From assembly GCA_038206985.1 (NCBI GenBank), contig JBBRAH010000009.1, forward strand, positions 17,594-81,593: a stretch of 64,000 nt of DNA. The letters run 5' to 3'. Positions 16,184 to 24,814 of the stretch are shown one piece after another; within the stretch, counting starts at the first letter, position 1; each line of letters opens with the position of its first letter. The DNA is from CAXMST01 sp038206985. Lineage in GTDB: Bacteria; Actinomycetota; Thermoleophilia; Solirubrobacterales; 70-9. Below the pieces are notes generated by a model, which saw only the letters and a program-made list of their open reading frames with translations, was not told the origin of the DNA and ran no database searches. The translations under genes were made by a program, and so were the position numbers.

Positions 16184-18280
16184 CTAGATGTGGATGATCG
16201 GCAGCATCAGCAGGGCGACGATGTTCGCCACCTTGATCATCGGGTTGATCGCGGGACCCGCGGTGTCCTTGTAGGGATCACCGACGGTGTCACCGGTCAC
16301 CGAAGCCGCATGGGCCTCGGTGCCCTTGCCGCCGTGGGCGCCGTCCTCGATCAGCTTCTTGGCGTTGTCCCAGGCTCCACCACCGGCGGTCATCGCGACC
16401 GCCATGAAGAAGCCGACGACGATCACGCCGATCAGCAGTCCGCCGAGCGCCTGCGCGCTGATCAGACCGACGGCGAGCGGGACCAGGATCGGAATCAGCG
16501 ACGGGAGCACCATCTCGCGCTGCGCAGAGGCAGTCACGATCGCGACCGTGTCACCGTAGTCCGGCTTCTCGGTCCCGTCCATGATCCCGGGCTTGTCCCG
16601 GAACTGCTGGCGCACCTGCTCGACGACCTGCGCGGCCGTGCGGCCGACAGCCTCGATCGAGAGCGCAGCGAACAGGTAGACCATCATGCCGCCGATCAAC
16701 AGGCCGATCAGCACCGAGGGCTCGCCCAGGTCGAAGAAGCCGACGAGGTCGAATGCCTTGCCGTCCTCCGCGGCCTGGTCTACCAGCTCGAGCTGGAAGG
16801 CCTTGAACAGCACCAGCGCCGCGAGAACCGCGGAGCCGATCGCGTAGCCCTTGGTGACCGCCTTGGTCGTGTTGCCGACCGCGTCGAGCGGATCGGTCAC
16901 GTTGCGGACCTCCTCGGGCATGTCCGCCATCTCGGCGATACCACCGGCGTTGTCGGTGATCGGACCGAACGCGTCGAGCGCGACGATCAGACCGGTCAGT
17001 GAGAGCTGCGCCATGACCGCCACGGCGATGCCGTAGATACCGGCGAGCTCGTTGGCGCCGAGCACTGCCAGCGCGATGACGATCGCCGGAGCGGCCGTTG
17101 CCTGGAAGCCCTGCGAGAGCCCCTGGATGATGTTGGTCGCGTGGCCGGTTACCGAGGCCGCCGCGATCGCCTTGACCGGCCGGAAGCGGGTCGAGGTGTA
17201 GTAATCGGTGATCACGAACAGGCCGGCTGTGACGCCGATCCCGATCAGGGCGCATATCCACAGATCGGTGACGCTCGGCGCCGCATCGATGTTGGCCGCG
17301 ACATAGTCGAGGTTGCCCATCAACCAGTCGGTGATTGGGTAAAACGCCGCCGCCGAGAGCAGACCGGAGACGATCAGGCCCTTGTAGAGAGCGCCCTCGA
17401 CGTTGCCGCTGGCGCTGCGCACGCTCAGTGCGCCGACGATCGAGGCGAGAATCGCCACGCCGCCGATCACCAGCGGATAGATCGCGACGACGCTGGCCTG
17501 GCCGTCCGCACCACCAGTCTGGAAGGTGAGGATGCCGAGCAGCATCACTGCCACCGCGGTGACCGCGTACGTCTCGAACAGGTCGGCTGCCATACCGGCG
17601 CAGTCGCCGACGTTGTCACCGACGTTGTCGGCGATCACGGCCGGGTTACGGGGGTCATCCTCGGGGATGCCCGCCTCGACCTTGCCGACCAGGTCGGCGC
17701 CGACGTCGGCGGCCTTGGTGAAGATGCCACCGCCCAGTCGTGCGAAGACGCTGATCAGCGAACCGCCGAAGCCGAGGCCGATGAGTGCGTCAACGGCCTC
17801 CTTCTCGGTCTGGTCCATCAGGATCAGAACGCCGTAATAGCCGGCGACGCCAAGCAGAGCCAGGCCGACGACCAGCATTCCGGTCACCGAACCGCCCTTG
17901 AAGGCCACGTCCAGGCCGGCGCCTACGCCGCCCCGCGAAGCCTCGGCGACGCGCGCGTTGGCCCGCACCGAAACGTTCATCCCAATGAAGCCGGCGGCGC
18001 CGCTCAGGATGCCGCCGATGACGAAGCCGATCGCCGTCTCGAAGTTCTGGATGAACGCGAGAGCGATCGCGAGTGGAACCGCGACGATCGCGATGATCAG
18101 GTACTGACGGTTCAGATAAGCCTTGGCGCCCTCCTGGACGGCCCCGGATATCTCTTGCATCTTCTCGTTGCCCGGTGATTTCGCCAGCAGACGCTGCGTG
18201 ACGAGAATCCCGTAGATGACTCCGGCGCCGGCGCAGACAAGCGCGACGAGGACGCCGTAATCGGTCAGGAACTCAGTCAA
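16184..18280 (-). CDS. hppA: K+-independent proton-pumping membrane pyrophosphatase
   Basis: 698 aa, about 16 membrane helices. It hydrolyses pyrophosphate and pumps H+ across the membrane. 'DDPRNPAVIADNVGDNVGDC' is the catalytic Mg-PPi loop. 'GNTTKAVTKGYAIGSA' has Lys where K+-dependent enzymes have Ala, the residue known to make the enzyme K+-independent and H+-pumping. The start is TTG 18280-18278, preceded by GGAGGGAAG about 5 bases upstream. It is flanked by candidate terminators on both sides, so it is probably a single-gene unit. Confidence 0.96.
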   Translation of the reverse strand: MTEFLTDYGVLVALVCAGAGVIYGILVTQRLLAKSPGNEKMQEISGAVQEGAKAYLNRQYLIIAIVAVPLAIALAFIQNFETAIGFVIGGILSGAAGFIGMNVSVRANARVAEASRGGVGAGLDVAFKGGSVTGMLVVGLALLGVAGYYGVLILMDQTEKEAVDALIGLGFGGSLISVFARLGGGIFTKAADVGADLVGKVEAGIPEDDPRNPAVIADNVGDNVGDCAGMAADLFETYAVTAVAVMLLGILTFQTGGADGQASVVAIYPLVIGGVAILASIVGALSVRSASGNVEGALYKGLIVSGLLSAAAFYPITDWLMGNLDYVAANIDAAPSVTDLWICALIGIGVTAGLFVITDYYTSTRFRPVKAIAAASVTGHATNIIQGLSQGFQATAAPAIVIALAVLGANELAGIYGIAVAVMAQLSLTGLIVALDAFGPITDNAGGIAEMADMPEEVRNVTDPLDAVGNTTKAVTKGYAIGSAVLAALVLFKAFQLELVDQAAEDGKAFDLVGFFDLGEPSVLIGLLIGGMMVYLFAALSIEAVGRTAAQVVEQVRQQFRDKPGIMDGTEKPDYGDTVAIVTASAQREMVLPSLIPILVPLAVGLISAQALGGLLIGVIVVGFFMAVAMTAGGGAWDNAKKLIEDGAHGGKGTEAHAASVTGDTVGDPYKDTAGPAINPMIKVANIVALLMLPIIHI

Positions 18281-18317
18281 GTTCTCTTCCCTCCATGCTG
18301 TGGGTGTTCAAAGCAAA

Positions 18318-18348
18318 GCCGCCCCGGGGTACGAAACAAAAGGGCGGC
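18318..18348 (-). terminator. candidate terminator between the DUF1844 gene and hppA
   Basis: Inverted repeat GCCGCCC / GGGCGGC with a 17-base loop. On the minus strand the stem is followed by TTTGCTTTG, a T-rich tail fitting a terminator for the upstream DUF1844 gene. It could instead be part of the hppA leader. Confidence 0.4.
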
Positions 18349-18409
18349 CGCAAAAGCCGAGGCAGTGTAGCCACAGAGGGCGGCGGAATGCGGCGTAGTG
18401 CCGCTTTTC

Positions 18410-18850
18410 CTATGAGCCAGGCGTCCACAGGCGCGATGCCTGCCCGCCGGCACCACCTGAGGGAGCTTCAGGTCCCGGAGCGGGAGCCTGTCCACCGGGC
18501 TCGGGCGCGGCGCCCGGAGCGCCTTGATCCGCATGCTGGGCATACATCATCTGAATCTGGGAGAGCGCGTTGCGCACCTCCTGCTGAGGCTCTGGCTCGA
18601 GCAGATCTACAAGGGCGCGAACGGCCTCGATGCCAACCCTGGCCTGCTCGAGATCGCGCTCGTCCTCCTTGCCGATACGCCTCGCCGCGAGGTTGAGGAT
18701 GCTGACCACGCTCTGCGTGACCACGTCCTGGACGCGCACGGAGCGCATCTCCTCCTCCATCTGGCGCAGCATCTCCTGCTGCTCGGCACTCAACTCCTGC
18801 TCCCCACCGGGCGGCATGCCCCCGGGGCCTGACTGCGGCTGATCGCTCAT
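18410..18850 (-). CDS. DUF1844 domain protein
   Basis: 146 aa from ATG 18850-18848. The centre contains 'VQDVVTQSVVSILNLAARRI' and 'DLEQARVGIEAVRALVDLLE', typical of the DUF1844 helical domain found in actinobacteria and other phyla. The last 40 residues are Pro/Gly/Ala-rich. A charged helix ('SAEQQEMLRQMEEEMRS') precedes the domain. Function unknown. It lies 35 bp downstream of the GCS2 gene and may be the tail of the t6A/redox operon. Confidence 0.8.
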   Translation of the reverse strand: MSDQPQSGPGGMPPGGEQELSAEQQEMLRQMEEEMRSVRVQDVVTQSVVSILNLAARRIGKEDERDLEQARVGIEAVRALVDLLEPEPQQEVRNALSQIQMMYAQHADQGAPGAAPEPGGQAPAPGPEAPSGGAGGQASRLWTPGS

Positions 18851-18885
18851 GCGGAGGACCCTAGTACACGGCCGACGGCGCCCAC

Positions 18886-20070
18886 CTAGCCGGGGGCCGG
18901 GGCCTGCTCGCCGGCGCGGTCCGGCACGTAGCTGCGGGCGGTCAACTCGATCGACTCGCGATAGATCTCCGGAACGCTCAGGCCCTCGGCCATCGCAGTC
19001 CGGGCGCGCTGGGAGCCGTTGAGGCCGCTGGGTTCGGCCTCCAGACCGAGCGCCTCCCGCGCCGGCGCGGTCCACGTGAGCAACTGCTCGACCGCCTCGG
19101 CGGCCTCGATCTCGCGGCCCGCGCCGAAGTCGATGAAGCGCCCGTCGAGCCCGAAGCGGATCGCCCGCCAGAGGTTCTCCTCGATCTCACGCGCGCGCAT
19201 CGGCTCGGTCAGGCTGCCGTCGTCGTAGTCCAGCGCCGACTGCGCCACGCAGGCCATCAGCAGGGCGGCGAGCCGCAGGGACTCCTCACCGCCGCTCTGG
19301 GCGTCACAGATCCGCACCTCGACGGTGCCGAACGCGTGGTGAGGCCGCACGCTCCACCACAGCTGCGTCGATTCGACGACCGAGCCCGTGCGCTCCAGCA
19401 GGCCGACGAAGTCGGCGTACTCGGCCCAGGTGCGGAACGGCTCGTGGATGCCGCAGCGGGGGAATGTGCGGGTGAAGATCTGGGTGCGAACCGAGGCGAG
19501 GCCCGTGTCGCGGCCATCGAGGAACGGCGAGTTGGAGGAGATCGCGAGCAGGACCGGCAGCACCGAGCGCAGGTGGTCACAGACCGCGATCGCCCGGTCC
19601 GCGCCACGGACGCCGACGTGCGCGTGCAGGCTCCAGGTCTGGTTGCGCTGCGCGACCCAGCCCAGGTCGTGGCGCAGCCGCTGGTAGTGCGGCGTATCAA
19701 TGATCTCCTGATCGAGGTAGTTGGCCCAGGGGTGGGTCCCCATCGCCGCCAGGCTGACGCCCATCCGGTCGGCGAGAGCGAAGAGCCGGCGGCGGCGGTC
19801 GGTCTGGCGCTCGATCGCCTCGGCGAAGCTCTCGGCCCGGCCCGAGCGGATCTCGATCTCGGTGTCGATCAGCTCGCCGCGAGCGGCATCGGCGAGAACC
19901 TCGTCCTCGGCGCAGGCGGCGATCATCGCGTCGAAACGGTGCTCGAGCTCCAGCGTGGCCGGATCGAGGATCGCGAACTCCTCCTCGATCGCGACGGTGA
20001 AGTCGGTCGAATCCTCGAAGTGCTCGCGGGCCAGATCGAGGTCGAGGCTCTCGGAACCTGCCTGCTTCAA
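18886..20070 (-). CDS. carboxylate-amine ligase, GCS2 family (glutamate-cysteine ligase-like, YbdK type)
   Basis: 394 aa. 'TVAIEEEFAILDP' near residue 25 is the GCS2 ATP/Mg-binding start; 'GTHPWANYLDQ', 'LHAHVGVRGADRAI' and 'SSNSPFLDGRDTGLASVR' are characteristic. Family members ligate the gamma-carboxyl of glutamate to an amine (Cys in plant-type GSH synthesis; unknown for many YbdK proteins). Actinobacteria normally use mycothiol, so the product here is unclear. The gene follows rex by 8 bp and lies downstream of a glutaredoxin gene, which supports a redox or thiol role. Confidence 0.88.
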   Translation of the reverse strand: MKQAGSESLDLDLAREHFEDSTDFTVAIEEEFAILDPATLELEHRFDAMIAACAEDEVLADAARGELIDTEIEIRSGRAESFAEAIERQTDRRRRLFALADRMGVSLAAMGTHPWANYLDQEIIDTPHYQRLRHDLGWVAQRNQTWSLHAHVGVRGADRAIAVCDHLRSVLPVLLAISSNSPFLDGRDTGLASVRTQIFTRTFPRCGIHEPFRTWAEYADFVGLLERTGSVVESTQLWWSVRPHHAFGTVEVRICDAQSGGEESLRLAALLMACVAQSALDYDDGSLTEPMRAREIEENLWRAIRFGLDGRFIDFGAGREIEAAEAVEQLLTWTAPAREALGLEAEPSGLNGSQRARTAMAEGLSVPEIYRESIELTARSYVPDRAGEQAPAPG

Positions 20071-20078
20071 GGGGTGCC

Positions 20079-20798
20079 TCAGGTCAGATAGAAGTAGAGC
20101 GCGTAGAGCAGGTCCACGGCCGGAGAGGAGGTGTGCACGGTGACCTCGGGAGGCATCTCGAGGAGCTGCTCGGAGTAGTTGAAGATGATCTTGACCCCCG
20201 CCTCGACCAGCTTGTCGGCGACCTCCTGGGCGGAGTCAGCGGGAACCGCCATCACCCCGACCACGATCTCCTCCTTCTTGACGAACTTGTCGAGATCGTC
20301 GATCGAGCGCACCGGGACGCCACCGAACTCCTTGCCGACGAGCCGCTTGGAGCTGTCGAAGATCGAGACGATGCGGAAGCCGTGGTCAGCGAAGATGTCG
20401 GAGGAGGCGATCGCCTGGCCCAGGTTGCCGGCGCCGAAGAGGGCGATGTTGTGCTGGCCGGAGGTGCGCAGAATCTTGCGGATCTCCTCGACCAGGGACT
20501 CGACCCGGTAGCCGACGCCACGCTTGCCGAACTTGCCGAAGCCCGATAGATCACGGCGGATCTGCGTGGAGTTGATGTGGGTCCAGGAGGCGAGTTCCTG
20601 CGAGGAGATCGTCTCGCGGCCCATCTTGCGGGCCTGGATCAGGACCTGCAGATAGCGCGAGAGCCGCGCTGCGACGCCGAGCGAGAGTCGATCGCCGTCG
20701 GCGGCGGCAGCTCCGGCAAGAGCGCTGATTCCGGTCTCGAGATCTTCCCCGGCGGCTTCGGAAGCATCGCCGGCAGGGGCTGAGGGACGGGCGCTCAT
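20079..20798 (-). CDS. rex: redox-sensing transcriptional repressor Rex
   Basis: 239 aa. The N-terminal winged helix contains 'VAARLSRYLQVLIQARKMG' and 'TISSQELASWTHINSTQIRR', followed by 'GKRGVGYRVE'. The C-terminal Rossmann domain has 'ALFGAGNLGQAIA' for NAD(H). Rex represses respiration and fermentation genes until NADH rises. The N-terminus has an extra 40-residue acidic Ala-rich stretch. It overlaps the glutaredoxin gene by four bases (ATGA), inside the t6A operon, which is an unusual place for it. Confidence 0.95.
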   Translation of the reverse strand: MSARPSAPAGDASEAAGEDLETGISALAGAAAADGDRLSLGVAARLSRYLQVLIQARKMGRETISSQELASWTHINSTQIRRDLSGFGKFGKRGVGYRVESLVEEIRKILRTSGQHNIALFGAGNLGQAIASSDIFADHGFRIVSIFDSSKRLVGKEFGGVPVRSIDDLDKFVKKEEIVVGVMAVPADSAQEVADKLVEAGVKIIFNYSEQLLEMPPEVTVHTSSPAVDLLYALYFYLT

Positions 20799-21079
20799 GC
20801 CTGCACGGTACCGAGCCGGGCGCGCAGGGCATCGGCAGCTTCGTCGTCGAACATCAGCTCGGAGACCCGGACGCCGTCCACCTCGACCACCGGAATCAGC
20901 TCCAGCAGCTTGCGATGCAGGATCTCGCTGCTCTCGATATCGACCTCGTGCAGCTCGAAGCGCAGGCCGTCGGCGTGCAGCGTGAGCAGGGCGTCGCGCG
21001 CCTCCTCGCAGAGGTGGCAGCCGGGCCGGCTGTAGAGCACCACCTGACCCCCGGGCAATGCGGAATCGGTCTCGCTCAC
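20795..21079 (-). CDS. glutaredoxin family protein
   Basis: 94 aa with a thioredoxin-fold N-terminus 'VVLYSRPGCHLCEEARDAL', where CHLC is the redox-active pair, and the cis-Pro segment 'LIPVVEVDG'. It resembles the DUF836/glutaredoxin-like subgroup. It overlaps both tsaD and rex by four bases, so it is translated as part of the same operon. Confidence 0.88.
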   Translation of the reverse strand: MSETDSALPGGQVVLYSRPGCHLCEEARDALLTLHADGLRFELHEVDIESSEILHRKLLELIPVVEVDGVRVSELMFDDEAADALRARLGTVQA

Positions 21080-22086
21080 GCGGCCGACCGGGCGCTCGGA
21101 GTGGCGTCGAGATGCAGATAGTCCGGGTAGGGGATCCGCTCGAGGAAGCGCGCGGCCGAGCCGATCATCGCGGCGTTGTCGGTGCAGAGCTCGACCGGGA
21201 CCAGCTTCAGGCGTACACCGCGCTGCTCGCAGAGCTCCGCGGCCCGGCGCCGTAGCAGCGTGTTGGCGGCCACGCCGCCGCCGAGCACCACGGTGGCCGG
21301 CTCGCGGCGCTCGATCGCGCGGCCGAGCTTGGCGATCAACTGGCCCACGACGGCCGCCTCATAGCCGGCGGCCAGGTCGGCGCGGCGCCCGAGCACGGCA
21401 TCGGGGCCGAGCTCCTCGGCGATGTAGACGAGGGCGGTCTTCAGTCCGCTGAAGCTGAAGTCGAGGCCGGGGTCGCGGCTCATCGCAACTGGAAAGCTGA
21501 AGGCGTCGGGGTTACCGCCTGCCGCCTGCCGCTGAATCGCCGGGCCGCCCGGGTAGCCGAGGCCGAGCAGGCGAGCGCCCTTGTCCAGGGCCTCGCCCGC
21601 CGCATCGTCGAGAGTCTGGCCGAGGACCTCGAAGCCGTCGCGCTCCTCGGCTGCCGCGAGCAGGGTGTGGCCGCCGCTGGCGATCAAGGCGAGTAGCGGG
21701 GGCTCCGCCGGCTCGGGGTCCAGATAGGCCGCAGCGATGTGGCCGAGCAGGTGGTCCACCGGGATCAATGGCTTGCGCGCCGAGGCCGCCAGGGCCTTGG
21801 CGGTGCTGACGCCGATCAGCAGCGCGCCGATCAGCCCGGGGTTGGTGGTCACCGCGAAGGCCTCGATGTCTGCCAGCCCGCATCCGGCTTCGGCAAGCGC
21901 GGCCTCGACGACGCCGTTGACGAGCTCGACGTGGTGGCGCGAGGCGACCTCCGGTACGACGCCGCCGTATCGCTCGTGCAGGCTGGCCTGCGAGGAGATC
22001 ACGTTGCTGAGCGCTCTGGGGCCGTCGACGACAGCGGCGCAGGTGTCGTCGCAGCTCGTCTCGATGGCGAGGATCGGGCCGCTCAC
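21076..22086 (-). CDS. tsaD: tRNA N6-threonylcarbamoyladenosine (t6A37) transferase TsaD
   Basis: 336 aa. With TsaB and TsaE it transfers the threonylcarbamoyl group to A37 of ANN-decoding tRNAs. 'LAIETSCDDTCAAVVDG' is the ASKHA nucleotide-binding start. 'DHLLGH' at residues 111-116 gives the HxxxH metal ligands. 'IASGGHT' and 'DFSFSGLKTALV' are family signatures. GTG 22086 overlaps the rimI stop as GTGA, and a longer upstream frame is rejected because it covers rimI. The end overlaps the glutaredoxin start. Confidence 0.96.
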   Translation of the reverse strand: MSGPILAIETSCDDTCAAVVDGPRALSNVISSQASLHERYGGVVPEVASRHHVELVNGVVEAALAEAGCGLADIEAFAVTTNPGLIGALLIGVSTAKALAASARKPLIPVDHLLGHIAAAYLDPEPAEPPLLALIASGGHTLLAAAEERDGFEVLGQTLDDAAGEALDKGARLLGLGYPGGPAIQRQAAGGNPDAFSFPVAMSRDPGLDFSFSGLKTALVYIAEELGPDAVLGRRADLAAGYEAAVVGQLIAKLGRAIERREPATVVLGGGVAANTLLRRRAAELCEQRGVRLKLVPVELCTDNAAMIGSAARFLERIPYPDYLHLDATPSARSAA

Positions 22087-22559
22087 CCGTCCGGCTCCCC
22101 GAACCACATGATCATCGCGTCCTCGCCGTTGTCGTGGTAATAGCCGAGACGCCTGCCGGCCGGACTGAAGCCAAGCTGCTTGTACATCTCGATCGCTCCG
22201 CTGTTCGAGAGCCGCACCTCGAGGGTATAGCGCTCCTGTTGGCCGCCCTCGTCGAACATCCTTACAACCAGCGCCCGGGCGACTCCACGGCGGCGCGACG
22301 GTGAATCGACCGCGATGTTCATCAGGTGCCAGATGTCGGCGTAGCGGGAGCAGACCAGGTAGCCGACGAGGGCGTCGGCTTCCTCGGCCGCGAGGCATAC
22401 CCCGGATGGCTTGGAAAGCTCGAGCACGAACATCGCCAGCGACCATGGAGCGGGAAAGGAGCGGCGCTCGATTGCCAGTACCGAGGGCAGGTCGCTGTAT
22501 GCGAGGCGGCGCACCACGAGGCCGGAGTGCTCGGCGCGGGTTTGATCAGTTGCGGCCAT
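22083..22559 (-). CDS. rimI: ribosomal protein S18-alanine N-acetyltransferase
   Basis: 158 aa GNAT-family acetyltransferase. 'IMNIAVDSPSRRRGVARAL'-type acetyl-CoA loop (here 'HLMNIAVDSPSRRRGVAR'), 'LEVRLSNSGAIEMYKQLGF' and a C-terminal 'YYHDNGEDAMIMW' match RimI, which acetylates the N-terminus of S18. It sits between tsaB and tsaD, the usual actinobacterial arrangement, and overlaps both (14 bp with tsaB, GTGA with tsaD). Confidence 0.92.
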   Translation of the reverse strand: MAATDQTRAEHSGLVVRRLAYSDLPSVLAIERRSFPAPWSLAMFVLELSKPSGVCLAAEEADALVGYLVCSRYADIWHLMNIAVDSPSRRRGVARALVVRMFDEGGQQERYTLEVRLSNSGAIEMYKQLGFSPAGRRLGYYHDNGEDAMIMWFGEPDG

Positions 22560-23244
22560 CGCGCTCCCGCCACAGTTCGGCGTCCGGTTTCCTCAGGTAC
22601 AGGGGCTTCACGTCCTCGGCGCGCTGCGGTTGCACACGCCGCGCCGCGATACAAAGTCCGGCGGCCGAGATCCGGTGGACGGGATCCGCGTCAGCCGCCA
22701 CCTCGACTCCGATCGCCTCAAGTTCGCCGCGGAATCGTATCGCCCCGTCGCCGGCAGCAATCGGCGCTGTGAGGCCCTGGGCGAGCTCGGGCAAGGCGTC
22801 CGGCGTGGCCAGCCCGGGGTCGCCCGGGACCGGTGATCCGGAGCGCTGGAGCGCCGCATAGAGCTCCCCTCGCCGGGCGTCGAGGACCGCCAGAAGATCG
22901 CGTTCCGGGTCCGCCCCGGCCGCGAGTGCCACGAGCAGTGCATCGGTGGTGTGGATCGCGCGCAACGGCAGGCCGCGTGCCTGGGCCAACCCGCGCGCCG
23001 TGGCCACGCCGATCCGGACCCCGGTGAACGAACCCGGTCCGACTCCAACGGCGAGCTCATCGATGCGCTCCCATCCCCCGGCGGAGGCAGCAACCCGCTC
23101 GATCGCAGCCAGGAGCGCCGCCGCGTGCTGCGGGCGCCCGTTGGCACCCGGCCCGATCTGGACCTCGGCCAGCACGCTCTCGCCCTCGCAGGCCGCCACA
23201 GAGGTGTCGCCGGTGGCGGTGTCGAGTCCCAGGATCACGGTCAT
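22546..23244 (-). CDS. tsaB: t6A biosynthesis protein TsaB
   Basis: 232 aa from ATG 23244-23242, which overlaps the tsaE stop as ATGA. The N-terminus 'ILGLDTATGDTSVAAC' and 'VGVGPGSFTGVRIGVATARG' are TsaB signatures of the ASKHA fold. TsaB is the non-catalytic partner that dimerises with TsaD. An upstream in-frame extension is not needed. Confidence 0.94.
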   Translation of the reverse strand: MTVILGLDTATGDTSVAACEGESVLAEVQIGPGANGRPQHAAALLAAIERVAASAGGWERIDELAVGVGPGSFTGVRIGVATARGLAQARGLPLRAIHTTDALLVALAAGADPERDLLAVLDARRGELYAALQRSGSPVPGDPGLATPDALPELAQGLTAPIAAGDGAIRFRGELEAIGVEVAADADPVHRISAAGLCIAARRVQPQRAEDVKPLYLRKPDAELWRERDGRN

Positions 23245-23717
23245 GAAGAGCCCGTCTCGCGAATCCTGATCCGGCGCTGGTCGCGGCCCGCGTGCTCGAG
23301 CTCGATTTCGTAGCGGGCACCTGAGAGCTCGCGATCGGACGCGCCGCCCTCGCCGAGCGCCACGGCCGGCCACTCGACGAATGAGATCGTCGTCGCATTG
23401 ACGTAGTCGTCGAGCAGGCCAGGCTCCTCCTCATCGAGCGAGCCGAGGCGGTAGAGGTCGAGGTGGGCGAGGTCCGGGGCCCCCTCCCGCGGATACAGGC
23501 GGCCCAGAGTGAACGTCGGTGATGTGACCGGACCCTCGATACCGAGCGCCCGACAGGCACCGCGCACGAAGGTCGTCTTGCCTGCCCCGAGCCCGCCGCT
23601 GATCAGGACCACGTCACCGGCCCCCAGGCCCGCAGCGATGGCGGCCGCCAGAGCCTCGGTCTCGCCGGGGCCTTCACTCATCCTCGACTGTTCGGTGCGT
23701 TCGGTGCCGTCTGCCAT
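23241..23717 (-). CDS. tsaE: t6A biosynthesis ATPase TsaE
   Basis: 158 aa; an internal ATG at 23681 ('MSEGPGETEAL') is a plausible alternative start. P-loop 'GGLGAGKTTFVRGACRALG', then 'VTSPTFTLGRLY' and 'LAHLDLYRLGSLDEEE' are the standard TsaE motifs; 'ISFVEWP' follows. TsaE is the ATPase that resets the TsaBD complex. It is the first gene of the tsaE-tsaB-rimI-tsaD-grx-rex-GCS2 run. Confidence 0.95.
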   Translation of the reverse strand: MADGTERTEQSRMSEGPGETEALAAAIAAGLGAGDVVLISGGLGAGKTTFVRGACRALGIEGPVTSPTFTLGRLYPREGAPDLAHLDLYRLGSLDEEEPGLLDDYVNATTISFVEWPAVALGEGGASDRELSGARYEIELEHAGRDQRRIRIRETGSS

Positions 23718-23766
23718 GCCGGCAATTACACACGCACCGGGCCTGCAAACGCGGCTCGCCGCGAGC

Positions 23767-24450
23767 TCAGCGGCGGAAGATGTCCAATTGCTCGGTGTCG
23801 GGGCCGCCGGCGGCCGGGGCCGAGGGGGCGCTGGTGGGGCGGCCGGGGGGCGGCTGGGGCGCGGGCGCCGCCAGCAGTTCGCGGAGCGCCCGGAAGTCCT
23901 CGGTGAGCGTCTCGCGCATACGCGGGGTGCGCAGCGCCGCGGCGGGGTGCAGCAGCGGGAAGATCTGCACGGTCCGGCCGCCCAGTTCGTGCTTCTGGGG
24001 TACGCCGCGAACCCTCGTGATCCCGGCCGGGTTGCCGGTCAGCAGCTTCGTGGCGAAGTTGCCCAGCGTCGCAACGACCTTTGGCTCAATCAGCTCGACC
24101 TGGCGGAACAGGTACGGCTTGCAGGTCTCGATCTCGAGCGGCTCCGGGTCCCTGTTGCCCGGCGGCCGGCACTTGAGCACGTTGGCGATGAACACGTCAT
24201 CGCGGCTCAGCCCGATGCCCTCGAGCAGCTCGCCAAGCAGGCTGCCCGCGCGGCCGACGAACGGCAGACCCTGCCGATCCTCGTCGGCGCCCGGCGCCTC
24301 GCCGATGAACATCAGCTCGGCGTTCGCATCGCCGGCCCCGAAAACGACCTTGGTCCGGGTCTGGCTCAGCTCGCACTTCGTGCACTCGGACGCCTCGTGG
24401 AAGACCTCGACCAGGCGCTCGCGCCGGGCTGTGACTCCGGCATCGCTCAC
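23767..24450 (-). CDS. uracil-DNA glycosylase, family 4 (4Fe-4S type)
   Basis: 227 aa from GTG 24450, overlapping the FmdB gene stop as GTGA. 'CTKCELSQTRTKVVFG' and the later 'CRPPGNRDPEPLEIETC' carry the four Cys of the iron-sulfur cluster. 'MFIGEAPGADEDRQGLPFVG' is the catalytic motif 1, and 'PLLHPAAALR' is motif 2. The enzyme removes uracil from DNA in base-excision repair. The C-terminal 40 residues are a Pro/Ala-rich tail ending 'EQLDIFRR'. Confidence 0.95.
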   Translation of the reverse strand: MSDAGVTARRERLVEVFHEASECTKCELSQTRTKVVFGAGDANAELMFIGEAPGADEDRQGLPFVGRAGSLLGELLEGIGLSRDDVFIANVLKCRPPGNRDPEPLEIETCKPYLFRQVELIEPKVVATLGNFATKLLTGNPAGITRVRGVPQKHELGGRTVQIFPLLHPAAALRTPRMRETLTEDFRALRELLAAPAPQPPPGRPTSAPSAPAAGGPDTEQLDIFRR

Positions 24451-24713
24451 TTCGGTGGCTTTCCTTTCGCGCGGCCCCGGTCGAGGCTGCGCTGGAAGCG
24501 CTCGCGCGCCCCGCCCCGGTCGGTGCCCCGCTTGGTCTCCATGCGGCGCTGCTGATTCGTCGTCGGCTGGCGGCTGAGCAAGCCAAATCCCGTGATCTTG
24601 CGCTCTGCGCCCGGGGCCCCGCAGATCCGGCACTCGATCACGGTGGCGTCGGCGGTCTCGAAGGACTCGAAGCGCTCCCCGCACGCCCCGCATTCGTAGT
24701 CGTAATTCGGCAC
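24447..24713 (-). CDS. FmdB-family zinc ribbon protein
   Basis: 88 aa from GTG 24713. 'NYDYECGACGERFESFE' and 'VIECRICGAPGAERKITGFG' give the CxxC...CxxC zinc ribbon of the FmdB/CxxC_CXXC_SSSS family. The tail is basic (RGTDRGGARERFQRSLDRGR). Family role is unclear (putative regulatory protein). It is coupled to the uracil-DNA glycosylase gene by a GTGA overlap. Confidence 0.88.
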   Translation of the reverse strand: MPNYDYECGACGERFESFETADATVIECRICGAPGAERKITGFGLLSRQPTTNQQRRMETKRGTDRGGARERFQRSLDRGRAKGKPPK

Positions 24714-24814
24714 CGGTCGATCGTAGTCGAGGAGGATGACGCGGCGTCGAATCCGCGCGGTGAGTCGCGACCAGCGCCTATACTTGCCGCAACGGCTTCC
24801 GGCCACGACCCGGG

